Source: a virus. Taken from it: a stretch of 33,662 nucleotides of DNA. The DNA lies in IMG/VR virus record IMGVR_UViG_3300035698_009495, positions 1 through 33,662 of that record. One strand, given 5' to 3'. Numbering within the stretch: the first letter of the stretch is position 1; the number at the start of each line of letters is the position of its first letter. The position numbers and the translations under genes were made by a program. Below the pieces are notes generated by a model that had not been told where the DNA came from, did not search any database, and was given only the letters and a program-made list of their open reading frames with translations. Positions 28,967 through 33,662 of this stretch are shown here, in pieces.

Positions 28967-29899
28967 TCATTCTGAAGTCTTCTCATCCGTAGCGACCACC
29001 TCCCCTGCATCGGGCAATCCGAACACGCGGAGTATGATAGAGTCGTCTTCTTGATGGTCTACTTTGAATCGATGGGCATTCCCACATCTGCAACAAGCGA
29101 AGGTGAATCCCTCTGTTTCACTGAGGATGTGCAGGCCGTCGCCGTCATGGAGTTTGATTGCCGGTGCTTCGTCTTCCCCTGCATCCATTGCGGCTTCCGG
29201 CCCCCCGCTCGCACCTACTGTTTGTGGGGATCGCGAAAAGGCCATTTGGGCAAGGAGCGATGCAGTCCTTGCCCCTTGAGAAGTCTTCGACTCGGTCGCC
29301 TCGATGATCTCGCCTATCGCATATAGCAAGTCGCGTGCATCATCCAAAGCGTAGGCCAACTCTTCTATCAGCAGTAGATCCCCTCCGGCCCACGCTTCAT
29401 GGGCATAGGCTGCGAGGACCTCGACCTCATCCGTAGCGACCGCCTCCCCTGCGCCGGGGGCCTGCTCTGCCACCAACGATGGCGGGATGTGAGGATACAG
29501 CACCTGACGCTCGCCCTCGTTGAGTGGGGCCTGCGAGGTGTCGCCTGCCTCTGGCTTCGCAGTCATGCACCGGCCACAGTAAGTGCCCCGGTTTTTGTGG
29601 TCGCACTCAGGGCACATCCACGGGTCGTCGTCTGCCTCTGGCTCTGCGATGACAGGGCAGTCGGGCTTGTGCATTATGTCACCATGCTCTCCAAGTGCAC
29701 CGCATCCATCACAGCGGGACATGCCCAGCATGTCGGTCCGCACCTTCATATTCGCCGCCTCTGGCTCTTCGAGGGCGGCGGCGAGGGCGTAGATCGGAGT
29801 GCCGGGGGTCATGTAGGAGTCACGTCCCCGGCGAGTGCGCCATTCCACCACCACCCGCTCTGCCGCCGTGCGTAATTGTTCACACTGTTTGCAAGGCAT
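28967..29899 (-). CDS. mosaic zinc-binding hypothetical protein, 310 aa
   Basis: ATG 29899 (MPCKQCEQLRTAAERV) has GGAG about 8 nt upstream. Modules in order: a CxxC helical start; CDGCGALGEHGDIMHKPDC (~65-85); a ribbon WMCPECDHKNRGTYCGRC (~98-115), close to the RanBP2 zinc-finger spacing; an alanine-rich helical middle (VEVLAAYAHEAWAGGDLLLIEEL); and an end FACCRCGNAHRFKVDH. Linkers GEAVATDE and GEVVATDE are nearly the same and come from a 27-bp DNA repeat. I do not recognise the whole protein; it looks assembled from small zinc-binding units. Confidence 0.6.
   Translation of the reverse strand: MPCKQCEQLRTAAERVVVEWRTRRGRDSYMTPGTPIYALAAALEEPEAANMKVRTDMLGMSRCDGCGALGEHGDIMHKPDCPVIAEPEADDDPWMCPECDHKNRGTYCGRCMTAKPEAGDTSQAPLNEGERQVLYPHIPPSLVAEQAPGAGEAVATDEVEVLAAYAHEAWAGGDLLLIEELAYALDDARDLLYAIGEIIEATESKTSQGARTASLLAQMAFSRSPQTVGASGGPEAAMDAGEDEAPAIKLHDGDGLHILSETEGFTFACCRCGNAHRFKVDHQEDDSIILRVFGLPDAGEVVATDEKTSE
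28982..29008. repeat. direct repeat R1, copy 1
   Basis: A 27-base unit beginning CTCATCCGTAGCGACC recurs at 29426-29452 with a single A/G difference. It encodes the AGEVVATDE linker near the C-terminus of the mosaic zinc protein. Confidence 0.8.
29426..29452. repeat. direct repeat R1, copy 2
   Basis: Second copy of the 27-base unit, 444 bp from the first (a multiple of three), encoding AGEAVATDE in the middle of the same protein. In-frame spacing means recombination between copies would delete 148 codons without a frameshift. Confidence 0.8.
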
Positions 29900-30287
29900 G
29901 TCGCTTCTCCGCATGATGTCGCTGGTGGCAGAGGTGGCACAACCATGTCACCTCAAGGGGGTTTGAATAGTCCTCGTGATGCCCCTCGATTCGGCGCTCG
30001 TTATCTGAGCACTGTGGACAACTGTCTGGCTTGACGAGGGTTCCGTTCTGGAGGGCAGACCTTACCTCTCGTCTGCATTTCTGCTGAAGAGGGCTTGCTT
30101 CTCGTTGAGACTTGCTGCGCTGACGAGCCTTCTCCGATCTTTCAGGATTGGCACGTAGCGTGGCATTGTAGTCCACTCTATCGGACCATTCCTTGCGCTC
30201 AACAACCATGCAAGCCCTGCACTTCAGCCTCTCAGGCCGGAAAGCCTCTTCTGGTTTCTGCTCCTTGCATACGCGACACGTCTTCAT
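29880..30287 (-). CDS. HNH-type endonuclease, free-standing
   Basis: The start MKTCRVCKEQKPEEAFRPER...CRAC is a zinc knuckle typical of phage HNH proteins; a basic linker (ANPERSEKARQRSKSQRE) and the core CPQCSDNERRIEGHHEDYSN, PLEVTWLCHLCHQRHH follow. It resembles the protein at 3290 most closely (HHEDYS, LDV/LEV, WLC, CH). ATG 30287 is coupled (ATGA) and has GAGGGA 6 nt upstream; an in-frame codon at 30320 is less likely. It sits at the edge of the GC-rich mosaic stretch, which may reflect its mobility. Confidence 0.8.
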   Translation of the reverse strand: MKTCRVCKEQKPEEAFRPERLKCRACMVVERKEWSDRVDYNATLRANPERSEKARQRSKSQREASPLQQKCRREVRSALQNGTLVKPDSCPQCSDNERRIEGHHEDYSNPLEVTWLCHLCHQRHHAEKRHALQTV

Positions 30288-30781
30288 TCGCTGTCCCTCA
30301 ATTCGACCCGTGCTCTCCATCGTGCATAGCCTTCGTCGTTGGGGTCAACCATCTGTGTATTCTTCGCCCAAATGGATTCCTCCCATTCATCATCTGCAAT
30401 GTTGTGAAGGGCATAGTGGGCGGCTTCCAATGCTTCCCGTGCCTCGGCCAGTTCCTTCTCCAGCCGTCGTTTGAAAGTGCGAAGCATCATCAATTCGCCC
30501 ATCTCTTCGTGCATGAGGTTAACCTGTGATCGCACGCCCCACTTCACCGTAGCCTCTTCCAGTAGATCTTGGTCGAGCGCTACGATCTTCTTCAGTTCGT
30601 CCCTGGCCCTGTAGGCCAGCCAGAGATGGAATATACCCCACTCAAGGTGGTATGCTTCTTCTCCCTCTGGGCAGCCCCTGCGCCACTCGGCGTAGAGAGG
30701 GTGAGCCTTCTGCTCTTTGTCTCTGTGGTTTGCTGGTAGCTGCATGCGCAGCGCCGACTCGACCAGTTCCATACCCTTCAT
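30284..30781 (-). CDS. MazG-like or related helical protein, 165 aa
   Basis: The block KWGVRSQVNLMHEEMGELMML recalls the first helix pair of MazG-type pyrophosphohydrolases ('WG...Q...l.EE..EL'), where two Glu bind metal. The expected second metal site (ExxD) is not clear: the following helix reads EKELAEAREALEAAHYALHNIADDEWEE. The N-terminal part is different from MazG. It may therefore be a partial or divergent nucleotide-hydrolase fold, or only a look-alike. ATG overlaps the upstream stop (ATGA). Confidence 0.55.
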   Translation of the reverse strand: MKGMELVESALRMQLPANHRDKEQKAHPLYAEWRRGCPEGEEAYHLEWGIFHLWLAYRARDELKKIVALDQDLLEEATVKWGVRSQVNLMHEEMGELMMLRTFKRRLEKELAEAREALEAAHYALHNIADDEWEESIWAKNTQMVDPNDEGYARWRARVELRDSE

Positions 30782-31059
30782 TGCAGTTGTCTTTCGATGT
30801 CAGAGAGGCATTGTGCCATGTTTTCGATACCTTGATTGCCAGATCTGAACTCCCTGATGATTTTTTGAATGTTGCTCAAGCTCTGCGCGTTATCATCGAC
30901 CACCTCATTGTAGTCCAGCATGTCAGCCATGTCGCGCATTATAGCCAGAGCGCCCTCCAGTAGGCGCAGTGTCTTTCGGCCATGCTCTGTGTCCACAAGC
31001 CCGGTTCCTATGGTGGCCGCGCCTTCTTCCAGCGCTTCGACTCGCTCTCTCAATCCCAT
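30778..31059 (-). CDS. helical hypothetical protein, 93 aa
   Basis: Almost entirely helical: MGLRERVEALEEGAATIG, LRLLEGALAIMRDMADMLDY, LSNIQKIIREFRSGNQ, MAQCLSDIERQLQ. AAGGTG stands 8 nt before ATG 31059. It overlaps the end of the micro membrane gene by 10 nt. No family recognised; an oligomeric coiled-coil protein is likely. Confidence 0.65.
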   Translation of the reverse strand: MGLRERVEALEEGAATIGTGLVDTEHGRKTLRLLEGALAIMRDMADMLDYNEVVDDNAQSLSNIQKIIREFRSGNQGIENMAQCLSDIERQLQ

Positions 31060-31208
31060 AATGACAACACCTTCCTCAATAGAAGACCTGCGCCGATTCC
31101 CATGAACATTCTGGCAGCCAGTGTGAACTCATCCATCGACCACAGGGCGACCGTCAGTGGCACGGCCAGCACGATCATGATCGATACAATCATGTGTAGC
31201 GTTTTCAT
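31050..31208 (-). CDS. micro membrane protein, 52 aa, two spans
   Basis: ATG 31208 overlaps the TGA of the preceding frame (ATGA). The sequence begins MKTLHMIVSIMIVLAVPLTV (first span, after a short basic start), has a polar turn (WSMDEF), then AARMFMGIGAGLLL (second span) and a basic end (RKVLSLWD). The shape resembles small holins or other membrane peptides of phages, but no lysis gene is next to it. Confidence 0.6.
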   Translation of the reverse strand: MKTLHMIVSIMIVLAVPLTVALWSMDEFTLAARMFMGIGAGLLLRKVLSLWD

Positions 31209-31539
31209 TCCCCGAACCCCTTGACCACGACCTCTCCTCCCTCGCCCTTACAGGGGCAAAACGGGAGTCTGCACCCAACTGGATGAATGACGGCGTAACC
31301 TGTCCTGACGTAGGGCTTGCCGTCCAATGCGGCCAATGCGGTCCCTCTGATGTAGTCCCTCTCCCCATTGCTGCCGTAATTCCACATGAGGACGTCTCAT
31401 AAGGGCCGTCAGAGCCTTCTTCGAACCTTCCGGTATGACGAGGTGTCTCCCACTTCGCAATGGCTCTGAGCGCCTCCTCAGCGCGTATCAGCGCTGTCCC
31501 GATTCTAGCTAGTTCGCTCGCATCGACTTCGATCTTCAT
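31129..31539 (-). CDS. hypothetical protein with doubtful C-terminus (possible frameshift)
   Basis: The first ~50 residues look real: MKIEVDASELARIGTALIRA, EEALRAIAKWETPRHTGRF, with an ATGA-coupled start at 31539. After about residue 50 the frame becomes Ser/Thr/Arg-rich and lies over a more protein-like frame (31387-31205) and over the micro membrane gene. This suggests that the true protein continues in the other frame after a one-base indel near 31385-31400, or that this gene is decayed. Confidence 0.5.
   Translation of the reverse strand: MKIEVDASELARIGTALIRAEEALRAIAKWETPRHTGRFEEGSDGPYETSSCGITAAMGRGTTSEGPHWPHWTASPTSGQVTPSFIQLGADSRFAPVRAREERSWSRGSGNENATHDCIDHDRAGRATDGRPVVDG
31205..31387 (-). 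CDS. small zinc-binding-like protein, 60 aa, possibly C-terminal part of the upstream gene
   Basis: MWNYGSNGERDYIRGTALAA, LDGKPYVRTGYAVIHP and CRLPFCPCKGEGGEVVVKGF form a beta-rich fold with three cysteines close together. Its stop is coupled to the next ATG. It could start by itself at ATG 31387 (GAG about 8 nt upstream) or be joined to residues 1-50 of the upstream frame by a frameshift. Function unknown. Confidence 0.5.
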   Translation of the reverse strand: MWNYGSNGERDYIRGTALAALDGKPYVRTGYAVIHPVGCRLPFCPCKGEGGEVVVKGFGE

Positions 31540-31832
31540 GTTACCTCCACTGGAACGCCCTTGTATTCAGTGAGCCCTGACAATTTATCGATCAAGAGGG
31601 CTCTCGCGACTTCCTGCGTTTCCTCCCGCGCTATGGTCTTCTGCATGAGCTTCAGGATCTCATCCATCTTGCGCTTGACCTGACGAATAGATACTGGAAA
31701 CCACCAGTTCACGATCTCTCTGCGCATCACTACCTCCCAATCGACCGATCTGACCAACTTGTGTTTTCCCAATTCTCCCGGAGGCCCAATTTTCTCAATG
31801 ACGTCGTATTGCTCATTGTATCCTTGGTTCAA
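31536..31832 (-). CDS. hypothetical protein, 98 aa
   Basis: The likely start is TTG 31832 (MNQGYNEQYDVIEKIGPPGE), with no good ribosome binding site. The middle is basic and Trp-containing (WEVVMRREIVNWWFPVSIRQ) and the end helical (KRKMDEILKLMQKTIAREETQEVARALL). The stop is coupled to the next gene. I recognise no family. Confidence 0.55.
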   Translation of the reverse strand: MNQGYNEQYDVIEKIGPPGELGKHKLVRSVDWEVVMRREIVNWWFPVSIRQVKRKMDEILKLMQKTIAREETQEVARALLIDKLSGLTEYKGVPVEVT

Positions 31833-31877
31833 GGTGACTTGGAGCAGCTTGTGCGTGAGTGACGAGGATGCGCCACT

Positions 31878-32555
31878 TTACTGGAAGTCTCTTGATTTGA
31901 TCTTGCATCGCATCGGCCTCCCTTTCCAGTCATAGACGTTGGTGGAATGGCGCAGCACCAAACCCTCAACCGGAAAATCTCCGAAGGACGATTGCAGCCC
32001 ATACCGCACACGCTGAACAGCTTCGTAGATCGTGCCATTCCATACAGAAGGCACGTGGTTAATGTCCAATTGCTCAGCGATCAATTGGACATTCTTCCAG
32101 TCCAGCCACTTGTCACCGATGCGCACGTCGAACAAAATGAAATCCTGCTTCAGGCCGTAGTTCCCTCCACCCTTCTGGACCTTCGGACCGAAACCCTCAC
32201 CGTAGAGCGTCACGTGAGGCAGTAGAATCTCCTCTGGACAATCTGCGCTTCCCCCGTCGTATTCAGGGTGCCTCTGCGGGAACGCTTCCTCCATCCCGCA
32301 GCCGGTGAACTTCTCGCCCAAGACTTCCAGTAGCACCTTGGGTATATCCGACGTCTCAGTCCTGCCGTGAAATGACACGGCTCCTCCGTCGAAGTGCACA
32401 CGGATGTTGGTGCCATCGATCTGCTCAGTCCAGATCCAACTGGACGCAGCCAACGACAGCAACTCTCCAGTGCGCCATTCTCCCTGTCGCAGCTTGTGCG
32501 TGATGTCGTCGCGAACGAAGGGACATTCGATCTTCGGGTATTCGATGTTGTTCAC
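31878..32555 (-). CDS. RNA ligase-family protein with Gln at the nucleophile position
   Basis: Nucleotidyltransferase motifs are laid out as in Rnl2-type ligases: motif I WTEQIDGTNIRV (43-52), HGRTE (63-67), IIIa LYGEGFG (117-123), FILFDVR (139-145), IV EGLVLRH (197-203) and V CKIKSRDF (217-224). In active ligases motif I is K-x-D-G, the Lys taking AMP; here position 45 is Gln (CAG, minus strand 32423-32421). As read it should not adenylylate itself, though it may still bind RNA or seal pre-adenylylated ends. ATG 32555 is coupled to the upstream stop. Confidence 0.78.
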   Translation of the reverse strand: MNNIEYPKIECPFVRDDITHKLRQGEWRTGELLSLAASSWIWTEQIDGTNIRVHFDGGAVSFHGRTETSDIPKVLLEVLGEKFTGCGMEEAFPQRHPEYDGGSADCPEEILLPHVTLYGEGFGPKVQKGGGNYGLKQDFILFDVRIGDKWLDWKNVQLIAEQLDINHVPSVWNGTIYEAVQRVRYGLQSSFGDFPVEGLVLRHSTNVYDWKGRPMRCKIKSRDFQ

Positions 32556-32746
32556 GTCAGCGCCTCCATATCGTCGTATTCCTCGCGCAAGATGCGCACC
32601 TCATCAACGGCAGTCTCTGCCAGTCTCCAGTTTTCGTTGCCATCAAGATCGGCTCCCGACAAACGGTAGCATTCAGCGAGATCCTTTATCGCCTGCTCGT
32701 ATTTCTCCTCAAGACTCAGTGGGCTACTCGGGCTGTAATCGCTCAT
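32552..32746 (-). CDS. small acidic helical protein, 64 aa
   Basis: [40 protein letters not shown] and [20 protein letters not shown] form two or three helices. ATG 32746 has AGGAG 7 nt upstream, better than an in-frame GTG just before it. It overlaps the acetyltransferase gene by 23 nt. No family recognised. Confidence 0.65.
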   Translation of the reverse strand: MSDYSPSSPLSLEEKYEQAIKDLAECYRLSGADLDGNENWRLAETAVDEVRILREEYDDMEALT

Positions 32747-33245
32747 CACCTGTCTCCTCTATGTTTCCATAGCTGTCTACTTTGCCTCTGACTCGCGCCG
32801 GGACACCGAGCACCATGGCATAATCTGGCACGGACTGTGTCACCACGGCTCCAGCGCCGACCATGGCATACCTGCCAATGGTCACACCACACACGATGGT
32901 GCAATTGGCTCCGAGTGTGGCTCCTTCCATAACCAACGTCTTCAGCATCTCATGCTTGCGGTCTACGAAGGCACGAGGATTCTTGACATTGGTGAAGACC
33001 ACCGAAGGGCCGACGAACACATTCATCTCCAGCGTCACGCCTTCGTAGACCGACACGTTGTTCTGGATGCGACAGCCATCACCGATTCTCACGCCGGGAC
33101 CCACATAGACGTTCTGTCCCAAGACGCACTGCGCACCGATCTTGGCTCTTTGTGAGATGTGACAGAAGTGCCAGATCTTCGTCTCGACGCCGATGATGCA
33201 ATTGCTGTCGAGGACGGCCGTGGGGTGGATCTCGGGGGTCACCAT
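32724..33245 (-). CDS. left-handed beta-helix N-acetyltransferase (WlbB/WbpD-like)
   Basis: Hexapeptide repeats run through the whole chain ([25 protein letters not shown] is the type region), with [17 protein letters not shown] and [39 protein letters not shown], all typical of acetyltransferases acting on UDP-3-amino-sugars. Members form trimers and use acetyl-CoA. In a phage it could make or change a sugar donor for the glycosyltransferases at 0.8-7.5 kb, although it lies far from them. ATG 33245 overlaps the upstream stop by 7 nt. Length 173 aa is normal. Confidence 0.85.
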   Translation of the reverse strand: MVTPEIHPTAVLDSNCIIGVETKIWHFCHISQRAKIGAQCVLGQNVYVGPGVRIGDGCRIQNNVSVYEGVTLEMNVFVGPSVVFTNVKNPRAFVDRKHEMLKTLVMEGATLGANCTIVCGVTIGRYAMVGAGAVVTQSVPDYAMVLGVPARVRGKVDSYGNIEETGDERLQPE

Positions 33246-33580
33246 TCAGTTATCCTCGCGACCATGCAGTTCTGTAAAATGAAATAGAGCGCCTTCTCAC
33301 GTTGTCGATCTGTCGCATTTTTCACACATCGACACTGGCCGTTGGTGCCCATTCCAGTTGGCTTCACAAACAAGCAGCCGTGGTCACCACAGACGCTGAG
33401 CGTCCATGTGTCCGACATGGCAAATTCACCGTAGACCAACTCGCCATCCATCAGACGAAACTGGTTGATGTGGCCCCATGTCACTTCTCCACCGTAGGCA
33501 CCCACCACTCGGTAAATTGATTCCCTCTCGAAGAGGACGCTCACGTCCAGTAGTGACGTTATCCTTTTGGCAGCTTTCAT
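33239..33580 (-). CDS. hypothetical protein with Cys/His cluster, 113 aa
   Basis: ATG 33580 has GGGAG 7 nt upstream. The protein starts [20 protein letters not shown], has a beta-rich middle ([17 protein letters not shown]) and a Cys/His cluster [19 protein letters not shown] followed by CRC, perhaps a metal site. No family recognised. Between 33581 and the window end I see no gene. Confidence 0.65.
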   Translation of the reverse strand: MKAAKRITSLLDVSVLFERESIYRVVGAYGGEVTWGHINQFRLMDGELVYGEFAMSDTWTLSVCGDHGCLFVKPTGMGTNGQCRCVKNATDRQREKALYFILQNCMVARITEW

Positions 33581-33662
33581 GGATGTCTCCCTTGGTGTGG
33601 TGCCATTATCCAGACCCCAAGACGTAGGTGTGGCCGATGCTTGAGAGGTGCCCACTCATACA

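Noticed and set aside
28829-28970. Chain of tiny frames (MPDFPSAGAG..., 21 aa; MCDAIAAEPGEEEV..., 18 aa) before the gene starting at 28829
   Set aside because: They are too short and lack independent support, although the second encodes the recurring AEP linker and may be debris of rearrangement.
27855-29054. Long plus-strand open frame of 399 codons
   Set aside because: It lies over the two coupled minus-strand mosaic genes in a GC-rich stretch where chance frames are long; the minus frames have ribosome sites, stop/start coupling and zinc motifs, while this one has none.
30510-30530. AGGTTAACCT palindrome
   Set aside because: It shares only GGTTAAC with the 11888-11910 operator, is 10 bp long and lies inside a coding region.
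31829-32038. Minus-strand frame of 69 codons with a few cysteines
   Set aside because: It is an out-of-frame reading of the end of the RNA-ligase-like gene.
1-33662. tRNA genes
   Set aside because: No T-arm-like GGTTCGAATCC sequence with a matching acceptor stem was noticed on either strand; a tRNA search program was not available.
1-33662. CRISPR array or integrase/attachment sites
   Set aside because: No regularly spaced repeats and no tyrosine or serine integrase motif were found; the direct repeats at 28-29.5 kb are coding linkers.

Overview
The window looks like part of the genome of an uncultured tailed double-stranded DNA bacteriophage (Caudoviricetes). It carries a large terminase, a Mu-type portal (DUF935) fused to a MuF-like domain, a Mu gpI-like protease/scaffold gene, a decoration protein and an HK97-fold major capsid protein. 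Genes are packed tightly: many pairs share an ATGA stop/start overlap, and most starts have a good Shine-Dalgarno sequence, so the host is a bacterium that uses it. No integrase, tail gene, DNA polymerase, helicase, tRNA or CRISPR array is visible, so lifestyle and host cannot be fixed.

Layout, most of it on the minus strand and therefore transcribed from high to low coordinates. 33.6-27.3 kb: small accessory genes (acyltransferase, RNA-ligase-like protein, MazG-like protein, HNH protein, micro membrane proteins), including a GC-rich mosaic stretch at 27.6-29.9 kb with repeated DNA. 27.1-20.4 kb: HTH and small-terminase-like proteins, a collagen-like protein with a broken lipoprotein signal, a phosphatase-like protein lacking its cysteine, an HNH-XRE protein, two ParB-fold proteins (one fused to DUF4417) and a sigma-factor-like protein. 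20.4-16.1 kb: large terminase, a micro-ORF, portal-MuF and a small coiled-coil protein.

16.0-11.9 kb: a plus-strand operon wedged between the portal and the capsid protease. It has its own sigma70-type promoter followed by a perfect 23-bp palindrome, and encodes a DNA methyltransferase, a transglutaminase-like protein, a RuvC-like nuclease, a LexA-type winged helix without a protease domain, a DUF1643 protein and a metallophosphoesterase. 11.6-7.6 kb: protease/scaffold, decoration protein, major capsid protein and three small head-region proteins, closed by a rho-independent terminator.

7.5-0 kb: a glycan-type cluster with a 751-residue GT2-TPR-GT-B protein, two GT2 enzymes, one GT4-like enzyme, a SAM methyltransferase and a Nudix hydrolase cut by the window edge. 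Interspersed are an HNH protein, zinc-ribbon proteins and a divergent ribbon-helix-helix/DUF5675 pair. Virion or host-surface glycosylation is the likeliest theme of this cluster, but that is inference.

Several short genes (40-57 residues) are reported from my own reading of both strands. The most unusual points are the regulated plus-strand cassette inside the head module, two enzyme-family proteins lacking their catalytic nucleophile, the sigma-like factor, and the two-base disruption in front of the lipobox of the collagen-like protein.
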